DNA of 64,000 nt from positions 3,038,001-3,102,000 of the forward strand of contig NC_083603.1 of assembly GCF_029168945.1 (NCBI RefSeq), in the 5' to 3' direction. This document shows, piece after piece, positions 12,331 to 24,116 of this stretch. The first letter of the stretch is position 1. Each line of letters begins with the position of its first letter. The translations under genes and the position numbers were made by a program. Under the pieces are notes generated by a model. It was not told where the DNA came from. It worked only from the letters and a program-made list of their open reading frames with translations, and made no database searches. The stretch comes from Cannabis sativa. Taxonomy: Eukaryota > Streptophyta > Magnoliopsida > Rosales > Cannabaceae.

Positions 12331-15300
12331 ATGGTGATGAGCATCACAACAACAACAATCACCACGATCCCTCTATTCCATTCTCTCCCAAAAATCTCCC
12401 AATCCCAAAGTCCTCAACTTTCTCCCAAAATGGCTTTGAATTTTCTCACCAAGAAACCATATTCTCCTCCTTCATGGGCTTCTCATCTCAACCCTTTACC
12501 CACTCACACCTTCTCTCTCGCCAATGTAATCATAACTCAATTTCTTTCTCTTTTTCCCCAAATGGGTTTTCTTTACTACTCTTTCTCATTACTATTGCTT
12601 CATTGATTTTGTCAGGTTCCTACTCCGATTCATAAATGGAATCTTCCTAATTTGCCTAACAACACTGAAATTTGGTTAAAGGTACTGTCTTTTCTTTTGT
12701 GGTTGCATTTTGATTCTCTGAAATTATTACTGTTTTTCAATTTTGTGTGCTGTAGTGAATTCAGTTCAGTTCAGTTGGATTGAAACTTGAAATTGAGTTG
12801 TTTTGATTGATGCCCATTTGTATTGCTTTAGCTATAATAATTTTGGAAAAGATTGCAGTGAGTTCAGTTCAGTTGGGTTGAAACTTGAAATTGAGTTATC
12901 TTGATTGATGTTCATATGTATTGCTTTTAGCTATAATTATTTTGGAAAAGATTGCAGTGAGTTCATTTTTATAGTAATGAGCTCAGTTAATTTTTTTAGT
13001 GATGATTTTTCTCTACTTCTGTTTTGGAAGGATTGAAATTATCTGGGCATTTTTTAGTTTTAAATATTATTTTGAAAAAAAGGTGAGTTCAGTTGGGTTG
13101 GGTTGGTAATTTGCTTTAGCTAAAATTATTGTGGAAAAGATTGCAGTGAGTTCATCTGTATAGTAGTGAGCTCACTTAATTTTTCTAGTAATGATATTGA
13201 TTGTTATAATCTGGGCATTTTTAGTTTTCAATTTGATTCTCTTTTCTTATGTTGGGACAAAGATTCTCTCTTTTTTTTAGTGTAAAGTAGTTGATTCACA
13301 AATGGAATCTTCCTAATTTTCCTAACAACACTGAAGTTTGGTTCAAGATATTGTTTTTCTTTTATGGTTGCATTTTGATAAGTCATTTTTTTGGCTATTC
13401 TTGTTAGTTCATCAATGTAGTGAGCTCAGTTCAGTTGGGTTGGGTTAAAATCGAGTTACTTTGATAGATACCCATTTGAATTTCTTTAGCTATAATTATT
13501 GTGGAAAAGATTGCAGTGAGTAAAGTGAGCTCAGTTTAATGATCTTCCTCTACTTCTGTTTAGGAAAGATTGAAATAATCTGGGCATTTTTAGTTTTTGA
13601 TTTTATTTTGAAAAAGGAACTTCTTTTTGTCCTGCCTTAATTGGCTTCTCTTTTGGGAAAAAGATTCTTTTTTTAAGTGTAAAAAGTTGGTGATTCAATT
13701 CATGGAGAAGGTATCAATGTTGGTTTCTCTGAAATTGTTACTACTTTGTGTGTTGAGTTCAGTTCAGTTGGGTTGAAATTCAGTTCTTTCGATTTGATAG
13801 ATACCCATCTGTATTTGCTTTAGCTTTAATTATTGTGGAAAAGATGGAAAATTTGCTAAATTAACAACACGAAAATGTTAAATTAGCAAAATTTTTATTG
13901 CTTTAGTAGATTTTACAAAACACTCGGAAAAGATTGAAGCAAGTTCATTTGTATAGTTGTAAGCTCAGTTAATTTAAATTTCTTAATTTTTCAGTATTGA
14001 AATAATCTGAGCATTTGTTAGTTTTTGATTTGATTTTGAAAAAGGGATTTCTCTTTTGGGACAAAGATTCTTTTTTTATTAATGTAAAAAGTAGGTGATT
14101 CAATTCATGGAGAAGGTATCTTGTGCTATGAATTTGATACTTTTATTCATGCATTGTTATAAGGTGCTTCTTTGATTTTTTTGTTCTGTTCTTCACTTTA
14201 GTTTTGTACTGACATAAATTATTGCTTATGGTATCTTAGCGCGATGATCTTACCGGGATGCAAATGAGTGGTAACAAAGTCAGAAAGTTGGAATTTTTAC
14301 TGGCAGATGCTGTAGAACAAGGTGCTGATTGTATCATAACAATCGGAGGAATTCAAAGCAACCACTGTCGCGCAACTGCTGTGGCTGCGAGATATTTGAA
14401 TCTCGACTGTTATCTTATACTACGAACCTCTAAGGTCAATAATTTCGCTTCTGGAATTCCTTGCTTCTTTTGTTTATTGGTTTACGGTTCTTCAAAGTTG
14501 TTAACTTATCATTTTTGTTTCGATTTTACTTAGGTATTTGTGGATCAAGATCCGGGATTGACAGGCAATCTCATGGTGGAGCGGTTAGTTGGAGCTAACA
14601 TTGAACTTATTTCGAAAACAGAATATGCAAAAATCGGAAGTGTGGTTCGTTATTTTTAGTCTCGGATAATGTTAAGCTTGTTATTATCCATGCTTTTTTT
14701 TTTCTTCGAAACACTCTTTAACTTTGTTTCATTGCATCATTAATCAGTAATTAACATAACAATATAATTAGATTTCATGAATTAATTTTTTTCAGGCTCT
14801 TACCAACCACCTTAAAGAAAAGCTAATAAGTGAAGGGAGGAAGCCATACGTCATTCCTGTCGGTGGATCAAACTCGTTAGGAACATGGTTAGATTCGCTT
14901 ACTGATTTTTGTTTATCATTTTATTCGATTGCATTGATCAAATCTAATCTGTATGATCCAATCCAATCTGCACTTTTGCGCGAATTGGATTTGATTGAAT
15001 TTGATAGCATTGTGCGGATTGGATTGGATGCACTGTAAGCAAAGTAATACGGATTAGATTGGATGAAAACCCCTAGCTCAATGTTCTTATTTGCTTTCTC
15101 GAATAGTCGGATGTGTGTATCCGAAAGCCTTGCATTGAGCTCTCTTGTCATTCTAAATTCTAATTATCTGAGTTGACTCTATTTTAGGGGCTATATTGAA
15201 GCTATCCGAGAAATCGAGCAGCAACTCCAAAGTGAGAACGCCGGTGTAAATTTTGATGACATTGCTGTAGCTTGTGGCAGGTAATTTTCATGTTAATCCT

Positions 15301-16111
15301 AGATATGTTCTTTGCGAAAAGAGAGCGAGGACCGCATATTTCTAACCGCATTTTAATTCCATCAGTGGCGGTACAATTGCTGGTCTTTCATTGGGATCAT
15401 GGTTAAGTTCTCTCAAGGCGAAAGTATGCATCTTTTCTTTGTAGATTTACTTTCATTATTTACGGACTCTTCTAGCGTAATCTAATCTGAACTAGAATCT
15501 GATATGTTCTTCAGGTTCATGCATTCTCGGTTTGTGATGACCCCGATTACTTCCATGGCTTCGTGCAAGACCTACTCGATGGCCTTGATGCTAATGTTGA
15601 CTCGCGTGATATTGTTAACATACAAGATGTGAGTGTCTCTATTGAACTAAGCTTAGAACTAAAATTTATATCGAAATTGTTTTAGAGTCTCGGTTTTAGC
15701 TTTTGGATCATGTTTTCGGACAGGCCAAAGGTATGGGATACGCGATTAGTACTCCTGAAGAGCTTAAATTTGTTAAGGACATTGCTGCAACAACCGGTGT
15801 TGTTCTTGACCCCGTTTATAGGTTTGTACGAATCCTTTTTCTTTTCCTTCTTTTTTTCCTTTCGGCGATGAGAAGATAAATGGAACATTATTTTCTTATT
15901 TTCTAGTGGGAAAGCTGTTTATGCATTGTTGAAAGACATGAACTCGAATCCGAAAAAATGGGAAGGGAGGAAGATTCTCTTCGTACACACCGGTGGGTTG
16001 CTCGGTTTGTACGATAAGGTCGAGCAGATGGATTCATTGGTGGGAAATTGGCGTCGAATGGACGTCCCGGAATCTGTTCCGCGAGAGGATGGTATTGGGA
16101 AAATGTTCTAA
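12331..16111 (+). CDS. DCD: D-cysteine desulfhydrase, copy 1 (PLP-dependent)
   Basis: Tryptophan-synthase-beta/ACC-deaminase superfamily enzyme that breaks D-cysteine into pyruvate, H2S and ammonia; the plant enzyme is usually organellar. Exons: 12331-12525, 12616-12681, 14240-14434, 14534-14644, 14796-14887, 15188-15280, 15366-15423, 15515-15628, 15724-15821, 15907-16111, giving 408 residues, which is near the family's usual length. The core starts [16 protein letters not shown]. The PLP lysine is in [11 protein letters not shown], and the cofactor-binding sequence includes [25 protein letters not shown] and CGSGGTIAG. The C-terminus reads [11 protein letters not shown] and ends in GKMF, as expected. 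The first 35 or so residues (Ser/Thr/Pro-rich, starting at either of two Mets) look like a transit peptide. Intron 2 (12682-14239) contains repeated 'gagttcagttcagttgggttg' blocks. This copy looks functional. Confidence 0.93.
12740..14140. repeat. Internally repetitive intron 2 of desulfhydrase copy 1
   Basis: The unit containing 'gagttcagttcagttgggttgaaac', 'tttgctttagctataattattgtggaaaagattgcagtgag' and 'aataatctgggcattttagtttt' recurs several times (near 12760, 12850, 13085, 13420, 13750 and 13930) with indels, which suggests tandem expansion of intron sequence. The paralogous intron in copy 2 (19890-20625) has only a trace of it, so the expansion probably followed or was lost after the duplication. 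No coding sequence is seen. Confidence 0.6.
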
Positions 16112-17400
16112 GAAAATTTCTGCAGAAAATGGTTGTGTACCATATTTTTAACTATTAGAGCGTAATGTTTGCACATATGTTTCCACACTTATGCATTCTA
16201 AATAAAATGCGTTCTATGTTTTCTTATTATTATTACTATTATTATAGTTCATTAATGTTATTTTTTTGATAATCTAAGAGAGGATTATGTGGTGGAGATT
16301 TCTTCCCCACTCTTTCGGTCATTTTGACAATCTCGGGGATCACGTGTCACCTACAGAGATTATATACTTCAGTCTATTTTAATTGGGTCATCAGTAATCA
16401 CTTCAAGAGTTCTCATCACACAGATGACACCACTTACAGTAGCCAGCCTTCAATGGGCTAAGCCTTTGATAATCCCTTAAAGAGAAGCTAAGGTGAGTTT
16501 TGAACCCTTGATGAGTTTTGAACCCTTGATCTAAGTAAGAAAGGATGTCAGTAAAGACAATCTTTACCATTATACCACACAACATGTGGTTATAGTTCAT
16601 TAATGTTGAAAGATGAATTTCAAGTAAATTGGAAAAATGGAACCTATTGAGATTTTTGATAATATTAATTTTATAATTAATTTTAAAATGATACATTATT
16701 TTTTAGATAAATAGCCTCTAAAAAACACAATCTCTCCAAGAAAACAAAATTTTAAGGAAGAGTCGAGGAAATATTTCATTAATCAAATGACATTAGCCAT
16801 AATAATATTTCTGATATTTCCAATACACGAAGTATAATTAGGCCACAAACGATACTAGTAGAAGCAGAATTTAAAGAAAAATTATTGAATCCAACAATCT
16901 CAATGACATGTTCGGGAAACACAAATTCTTACTTTTGCACAATAAAATAATAATAATTAAAAACTAATTAAAAATTTTTTCCTTTAAATTTTAATATGTA
17001 TCAAATCATGTTACAAACTTTTTAGGCCGTTAAAAATCTCTCAAGCTATCGAGATTATTAGATTTAAAAAAATGTGTCCAATTTTACTAAATTATGTTCT
17101 CGAATTTTGATATCTACCAAATTATGTCACATAAACTTTAAAATATATCAAATCGTGCTCTCAAACTTTAATTCGCATCAGACTTTCGTTAGTAAAATTG
17201 AATAAAAGTCATTAAATACAATAATTTTAATAGTTCCAAATTTTTTTTTAACGACTTTAAAAAATTTAGAAAAAAGATAATTTGATAAATATTAAAATTC
17301 ATCGGCAACAATTGTAATAGCTAAAAAAAAACCAAAATTGGTATATTCCGTCAAAGTGAGGGAAATCATTCGAATTTGGATCCAACTCCGACTCCGACCG
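16112..17400. other. Intergenic, repeat-rich
   Basis: This includes an uncharacterised repeat at about 16265-16600 with an exact tandem duplication of 'gagttttgaacccttgat' (about 16494-16531), and a copy of the dispersed 'aaatcatgttacaaac' repeat at 16975-17310. The last 70 bases share 'ccaactccgactccgaccga' with the leader of the intact BAP31-like gene at 26800. No intact gene is visible. Confidence 0.5.
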
Positions 17401-17406
17401 ACGGCA

Positions 17407-17776
17407 ATGGCGCTTCAATGGATGATTCTCACTTACGTCATCGTCGTGCCGGTGGTGGCAGCGGGGGAGAAGAAGGAGGAGGAGGAGGAGGAGGAGGCCC
17501 TCATTACCATTATCTTCATTCTTCCTTCATCTAAGTTCCTCAATAACCCTTTCCTCTTTCCAGCTCTTAGGTATGTAATTTCATTTGTTTTTGTGGGCTT
17601 TCTCCTGAAATTCTCTTACATTACTCTGTTCTGTTTGGCAACCGAGAAAATTTTGAAATTTGATGCATCTATAAGCTTTTTTGTAAGCAAATTATATATA
17701 GGGTTAGGAATTGTGCAGATATCTATGGGAAGGAGTTGATGGACGGCTACTGAGAGAGATCACTTCGAAATGACAG
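17407..17776 (+). pseudogene. Broken copy of the BAP31-like ER membrane protein gene
   Basis: It starts MALQWMILTYV exactly as the intact gene at 26834, then diverges. A GAG-repeat expansion inserts a run of seven glutamates where the first membrane helix should continue, and the second half of exon 1 has lost the FVSLISLILQP region. A remnant of exon 2 follows (about 17720-17776) with 'atatctatgggaagg', 'cggctactgagagagatca' and the 'aatgacagtgag' splice end, but the Cys-rich middle is deleted and exons 3-4 are missing. A reading frame of 133 codons (17338-17739) runs through the intron and is not a plausible protein. It is the partner of the intact copy in a duplicated two-gene block. Confidence 0.85.
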
Positions 17777-19131
17777 TGAGTTTTTCGGACCAATTCTTGT
17801 TTGATTGAATTGAACTATGCCTGATGAATGTTATTGTTTGATTGTTTTTTTACCCAATAGAATTTGGAAATTAGGAGTAATTTAGTGAGAAAATGAAACA
17901 ACAAAATCCATTTTTAAGCATAATCACTATCAACTTTGCTACTCTTACATAATAAAAATAGATAGTTTCTGTTTTGTGATATTGTCTTGACAAAGTTAAG
18001 TGTGATTGATTCTCAAAGGAGTATATTGAAAAATACATTTTTTATTTATCAATTAACTTAATCTACCTCTAATTTTACATTTAATTGAAACATAACTCTT
18101 TTTATATGTATTGTACTCAAAATACCCTGACATAAAAGAGTTACGTAGAGAGTATATCGAGGTGACAGGAGTAAAATCGGTAAAGTGTTTAAAAAAAAAG
18201 TAAAAATGATAGGTTTTAAAAAAGAGGGTAAAAATAAAAGAGGACAATATAAAAATGTATAGAGTCTAATTTCCTCATTCTAAAACTGTGCAACTATGGG
18301 ATTACATAGTTGAAGAGATATTTTTGGTAGGTAGCCTGTGAGGACAAAACACGTTAGTCGTGGGGGAAGGCCTAATTAGGGTTGGCCCTGAGTTGAAATG
18401 GATCATAGTAAAAAAAAAATTTTGGTCCTTACTATAAAGATAAATGGTATTTTTAAAAATTATTAAAAAAAAATATGTATATTTTTTAATTGTATTTTTT
18501 TTTATTTAGGCTCCTAAAATAAGTGGGTCTTAGGCGCGGGCTTAGCCTACTAATACTTAGGGCCGACCGGCCTTGGGCCCAATAGAAGCTTGAAGTAGAG
18601 ACTTACATGACTTTATGCTATTGATTATAATGTAGAACATATTATAGAGTTTAGTGTATTAGCAATAATGTCTTTACTCGTAATGAATGAAGATTTTGAT
18701 TGTTCTTAAATTTGAATATAATCAACACGCTCTTTGTTTTCTTCCCTTTACAATAACAATCTCAACCATAATTTTTCTTTTTCAATTATTATAATTTATC
18801 ATTACATAGTTTATATATTTCTATCCTAATGGGGTTTGGGGAGGGAGGCATTGACCCATGACTTCCTCCAAGATAGGAGAGGTGTGTAACCATCTAGGTT
18901 GAGCTTAAAACCACATAACAACGATAGAATCACCACAAGATCATGATGTCGAGCTTTAAAATCGAAAAAGAAAACACAAATGGTAGAGAGCCAACTTACT
19001 CAAACGGAGAGTAAATAACCTTACTGATAGAAATTGTTCAGCACTGATAATATGAATGTCCTAAACGAAAAATGGAAGAACTTTGAGCACTTTGAATTGT
19101 ACTCATGAAGTACTCATTGTTTTTTGGTGGG
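17777..19131. other. Intergenic, with one hAT-like MITE
   Basis: No gene is supported. A ~190-bp hAT-like MITE copy sits at 18381-18575 ('gttggccctgagttg' to 'agggccgaccggcc'). The rest is AT-rich and anonymous, with a poorly conserved purine-rich stretch at 18820-19000. Confidence 0.5.
18381..18575. repeat. ~190-bp hAT-like MITE
   Basis: Second of three copies of the family described at 7776-7955. The ends are GGTTGGCCCTGAG and, inverted, GGTCGGCCCTAAG, which gives a short terminal inverted repeat. Non-coding. Confidence 0.6.
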
Positions 19132-19250
19132 GTCCCTTTGGAGACATCCAATAAAATTGAAACGATACAGAAGAGATTAGCATGATCCCTGCCCAAGGAT
19201 GACATGACACGCACGAATCGAGAAATGGTCCAAATTTCTCGATTTTTTTT
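19132..19250 (+). ncRNA. U6: U6 spliceosomal snRNA-like sequence (probable pseudogene)
   Basis: The sequence follows plant U6 in order: GTCCCTTTGGAGACATCC, 'gataaaattg..acgatacag' equivalents, AGATTAGCATG, the CCCTGC..AAGGATGACA block that pairs with U4, CGCAC.AATCGAGAAATGGTCC, and a terminal T run at 19242-19250. U6 is the catalytic core RNA of the spliceosome. Several differences from the near-invariant sequence are visible: T for C in the 5' stem, AT for GG after GCAT, and an extra 'gaca' duplication before CGCAC. There is also no clear upstream sequence element (consensus RTCCCACATCG) at the usual distance. I therefore read it as a diverged copy, probably inactive. Confidence 0.8.
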
Positions 19251-19602
19251 CCCATTTTTCTTTGTTGGGTGTTCGAGTTCTATTTCTCTTGGTCACTCAA
19301 TAAATTGAAAATTGATACGTGCTTTTCTCTTCTTTAATTTTCCACACAAAATTAGTCCTACAAGCTGTACTATGACACTTAGGGTGGGTGAATAATAATT
19401 GTTTGTGTAATTTTGATTCTAGTTCATATGTTCATTAAAGGGACCACATAAAACTAGGACAAAAAGATTGAGAATACTTGATAAATGTATTTGTGAATTC
19501 CTTTCCTTAGAAGCACAAGCAGCACATCCACTCTACTGCATTTTCTGCAGATTCCTCTCTTGTCAATCACTCGAGCCAACTTCTTCACCATCTCAATATT
19601 CA

Positions 19603-22600
19603 ATGTCACACTTAGTTTCACAAATGGGTTTGGATTTCATCACCAAGAAGCCATATTCCCCTCCTTCATGGGCTTCTCATCTCAACCCCATACCATCTCA
19701 TTCCTACTCTCTCAGCCATGTAAGTCAATTTTTTATCTTTATTTATTTGTACCAAAAGAAGTTTCTTTCCTGGTCTTTACTCTTTCTCATTACTCATTAC
19801 TACTTGATTGATTCTGTTGTCAGCTTCCTACCCCAATTCACAAATGGAATCTTCCTAATTTGCCTAAAAACACTGAAGTTTGGTTGAAGGTATTTTTTTC
19901 TTGTTCTTGTTTTGTTTTATGGTTGCATCTGATAGTTTCTTTATCCCGTTCTAATGTAATGTTATGCTCTGATTCATTAATGTTGGTTTCTTTGATATTG
20001 TTATCATTTTTCTATTAAATCTTCTGTTGAATATTAGAGTTCAGTTGATGGTTAAGATTGAGTTCGTATTTGTATTGCTTTAGTTATTAAGCTAATTAAG
20101 ATTTTTGTCCCCTAAATTTTAACATGCACCAAATCACGTATCCTGAACTTTTAAGGCTGTTAAAAATCCCCGCTGAACATTTGAGATTGTTGAATTTATG
20201 ACTTTTTTCTAATTTTAGTAAGGAAAGTCTAACATAAATGAAAGTTCAAGAGACTTGATTTGGTATATGTCAAATCAAAGTGTAGAGAGCATGATTTAGT
20301 ACATAGATAATCACAGAATTAGTAAAATTGAATGAAATTGGACAAATATCCTTAAATCCAACAATCTCAATAGTTCAGAGAGAATTTTTAACGATTAAAA
20401 AAGTTGTAGGAGACAAAAATCCTAATTAGCCTAGTTATTATAACTGTGGAAAAGACTTCTGTGATGGCTGTATCAAGGATTGCATTGTAGAACTAATCAG
20501 ATTTTTATTATTTTATTAAAGATTTTTCTAATGAACTATTTTTTTCATGCATTGTTGTAGGTGCTTCTTTGATTTCTTCTTCACTTTATTAGTTTACACT
20601 GACTAAATTATTTGCCTATATTTAGCGTGAAGATCTTTCTGGGATGCAGCTGAGTGGTAACAAAGCAAGGAAGCTGGAATTCTTGCTGGCAGATGCTGTA
20701 GCACAAGGTGCTGATTGTGTCATAACTCTTGGAGGAATTCAAAGCAACCATTGCCGCTCAACTGCTGTTGCTGCGAGATATCTGAATCTCGACTCTTATC
20801 TTATATTATTCACGTCTGAGGTCAATAATTTCGGTTTTTGAATTCCTCGGTTCTTTTGTTTATTGATTCATTGAATTGTTTTGTTTTGATTTGATTTGAT
20901 TTTCTCAGGCATTTGTGGACCAAGATCCAGGATTGACGGGAAATCTCCTGGTGGAGCGGTTAGTGGGAGCTCACGTTGAACTCATTTTAGAAACAGAATT
21001 TGCAAATATTGGGAGTGTGGTTCGTTAATCATTATTTTTATCTTGAATAATCTTTATTATAATTTCTTCAAAGATTTTAAAATTTTGCAACATATCTTAA
21101 TTAACTACAATGCACACGATTATGAAAAAAATTAGATTAATTTTTTTTTTCCAGATACCGAAATAAATAAGGGTACATCGATGCATAGGGTGCATTGTAA
21201 TATTTTCCTGTACTTTGATATTGAAAGTAATTAACATGACATTATAATATGATTTCATATATATATTCTCAGGCTCTTATGAACCACCTTAAAGAAAAGC
21301 TTATAAGGGAAGGGAGGAGGCCATATGTCATTGCAACCGGTGGATCTGACTCCTTAGGAACCTGGTTAGATTGTGTTACTATCGTTTGTTTATAATCTTA
21401 GTGCATTGTTATTGGAGACCACTAGTGCCCTGCATCTTCTATAGGTGGCACCTCACGATTGGTTAGCGATATTCCTTAAAAGTTATTTTTTTAAGTTATA
21501 TGAGACCCGATACTTAATTACACCAATAGCGATAAGACACCAAAGAAGGTACTAAGCACAAATGATACCTTTTAGCAATTCTCATAATCTTATTTTATTG
21601 CATTAATTGAATGCAAAGATTATCTCCAAGCTCTTTCTTTTTAGTTTGTTTTTCTATTTACTTATTTGTTTTCTTTTGTCTCAACATGAAAAACAATCGT
21701 GGTTGGCCGTATATGATTAAATCACTAGCTTTGTAAAGTCTCATTAGATCACTAGCTTTGTTGGTAAATGTATAATTCCTAACTCCATTAAATTTTTTGA
21801 AAAAATTTTCCTGGTTGCATTAATTGAAGGAAGTTTTCTTGTAGTGTACGTGAGAGGCAGTAATAAAAGAATTAATGTGTATTGCTGACTTTTTATAATT
21901 AGTTAATAGCTTTCTTAGTCGGCAAGTTAACTTTTTGTTGTATTATTCGTATACTGTATCGGATCCCTACTGCACAGGGGAGAAACATCACCACACTATC
22001 TAGCTCGGGACGCTCGAGTGTGTAGTGAGTTAAGTGTGTGTCCTCACCCATTTGCACAAGATCCTATCCCAAGTATCAAAATTGCACCTTATATATCCTT
22101 GTATACAAGGGCTCACATCTCATGTGGGCCTCTTTTTATTTTCACACACACTAGGACAGTCTCTTATTTTGTCAAAAATTCATTAACTTTGTAAAAATTT
22201 CCAACAATTCCAATAATTTGTCTGTACTCTATTTTAGGGGCTATATTGAAGCGATTCGAGAGATTGAGCAGCAACTCCTAATTGAGAATGCTGATGTAAA
22301 ATTTGACGACATTGTTGTAGCTTGTGGCAGGTATAAACTTATAATTTGCACAACCTGAACCCAAATTATTTGAGAAGTTCAAGCATATTAACTCCTATGT
22401 TACATGAATGAGCAGTGACATGATCTACAATTGGACTTCTCTTACTTGGATCAAATCTGTTAATAAAAACTTAGTCCTAGATATGAGGTGTTAAAATTTA
22501 GGATAAGGTGTATGGCTTCCATCTCATGAGAGCAGTAGCCAATGAATCTTATAATATACCCCTCCAGATAGGCTCTTTTTTTTAGTTATCTGAGTATAAG

Positions 22601-24116
22601 GTGTTAGAATTTAAGATAAAGTGTATGGCTTCCATCTCATGATAGCAGTAGCCAATGAATCTTATATATGCCCCTCAAGATAGGCTCTTTTTTTAGAGCT
22701 ATTTTTTTCGATGGTCTTTTTTTTGGGAATAGGATAGTCGTTAGAGGTTTTTTATTTTTGTATAGATTCCATTTTAGAATTTAAGATAAGGCGCATGGGT
22801 GGGGTTTCATCTTAAAATCAATTGGCATTGAGAGGTGTAGCTCATAAATCTTGTATATGCTCTAATATCTTTCCACACATTAACAATGTGAGATTCTCTA
22901 AAATGAGGATTGAATTCTAATCGCGTTTTATTTCTATCAGTGGTGGTACAGTTGCTGGTCTCTCATTGGGATCGTGGATGAGCTCACTCAATGCAAAAGT
23001 ATGCCTCTTTTTTGTTGATTTACTTTCTTGATGTAGTGACCATATTCTACTTTAATCTAACTAAAATCCAATATGTGCTTCAGGTTCATGCTTTCTCTAT
23101 CTACTACGAACCCGATTACTTGTATGAAATTGTGCAAGGCCTAATTGATAGCCTTGAAGCTGATGTTGCCTCACGTGATATTGTCAACATACAAGATGTG
23201 AGTCTCTCTGTATATTGATATTTGTTTCGAGTATTGCTTTCTGTTGTTAGAATTATAAGATGCATGAGGTTCCATCTTAAAATTAATTGACAATGGAAGG
23301 AGTAGCCCATGCATCTTATATATAGTGTTATCTTTCTACACATTATGAATGTGGGATTCTCTAACATCTCTCTCAAGATGGTAGTTATTTTTTGCTCACC
23401 AATTTTGGACAGCTCGATTACAAGCGACACTTTTTGGCTCACCGAATCACAAACGACTCTTTTGGCTTGACTTTTTGCATCAGTGATATTTTTTGGCTCA
23501 CTATCCCTGAATTACAAGCGGCTCGTTTAGGTCGTCTTTTTAGACCGGTTATTGGATTTGGATCGGATACTTGTTAGGATTTTGTTTTGGCATTGATACC
23601 ATGTTAGAATTGTAAGATGCATGAGATTTCATCTCAAAGTCAATTCATACATCATACAATTCTAACAATGTGTCTTCTCCAATTTGTTGTTGTTTGATTA
23701 TGTTTATCAATTATTGCACATTCATTCATTCAGTGACTGACTCGTTTCAATCTTATTTTCGGTCAGGCCAAAGGTTTGGGATATGCAATTAGTACTTCAG
23801 AAGAGCTTAAATTAGTCAAGGACATTGCTGAAGCGACCGGCGTTGTACTTGATCCCGTTTATAGGTTTGTATAAATCCTTCTTTTTTGACATTTTCTATT
23901 TTGGCAGTGAGAAGATAAAATGAAACAATATTTTCTTTTTTACTTTTTAGTGGAAAAGCTGCTTATGGGCTTTTGAAAGACATGAGTGAGAATCCGAAGA
24001 AGTGGGAAGGGAGAAAGATCCTCTTCGTACACACTGGTGGGTTGCTCGGGTGGTATGGAAAGATCGAGCAGATGGGTCCATTGGTGGGAAATTGGCGTCG
24101 AATGGACCTTCCTTAG
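19603..24116 (+). CDS. D-cysteine desulfhydrase paralogue, copy 2, early stop
   Basis: Tandem paralogue of the gene at 12.3-16.1 kb with the same ten-exon structure: exon 1 ends at 19719, then 19824-19889, 20626-20820, 20909-21019, 21273-21364, 22238-22330, 22941-22998, 23084-23197, 23767-23864, 23951-24116. Three in-frame Mets could start it (19468, 19603, 19624); 19603 gives 369 residues, and 19468 would give 414. The PLP lysine region ([11 protein letters not shown]), [12 protein letters not shown] and CGSGGTVAG are kept. Conserved blocks are altered: PVGGSNSLG has become [18 protein letters not shown] has become SIYYEPDYL, and GGLLGLYDK has become [13 protein letters not shown] at 24114-24116 ends the frame 13 codons before the normal GKMF end, whose codons still follow. 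It may encode a shortened or altered enzyme, or be decaying. Confidence 0.85.
20095..20430. repeat. Dispersed repeat in intron 2 of copy 2
   Basis: This shares 'caccaaatcacgt', 'gattgttgaattta' and 'gacttgatttggtatatgtc' with blocks at 1640, 11685 and 16975. It lies only in the second desulfhydrase copy, so its insertion postdates the gene duplication or it was lost from copy 1. Confidence 0.55.
21400..21585. repeat. ~190-bp MITE in intron 5 of copy 2
   Basis: Copy of the abundant MITE family: 'gcattgttattggagacc' at the left, 'cacgattggttagcgat' and 'gatacttaattacaccaatagcgat' inside, and 'accttttagcaattctc' at the right. It is absent from the paralogous intron of desulfhydrase copy 1. The remaining intron sequence to 22237 is anonymous. 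Confidence 0.65.
22490..23660. repeat. Related repeat blocks in introns 6 and 8 of copy 2
   Basis: Blocks at about 22490-22890 and 23240-23660 share phrases including 'taagatgcatgaggtt', 'agtagcccatgcatctta', 'acacattaacaatgtgagattctctaa' and 'gataggctctttttt'. The second block starts and ends with 'tgttagaattgtaagatgcatgag'-type sequence (about 23245 and 23602), like the ends of one inserted element. They enlarge both introns compared with copy 1. No coding domain is visible. Exons 7 and 8 lie between and within this span and are not part of the repeat. Confidence 0.5.

Noticed and set aside
17338..17739. 133-codon frame read as a novel gene
   Set aside because: It runs through the former intron of a BAP31-like pseudogene; the homologous gene is spliced.
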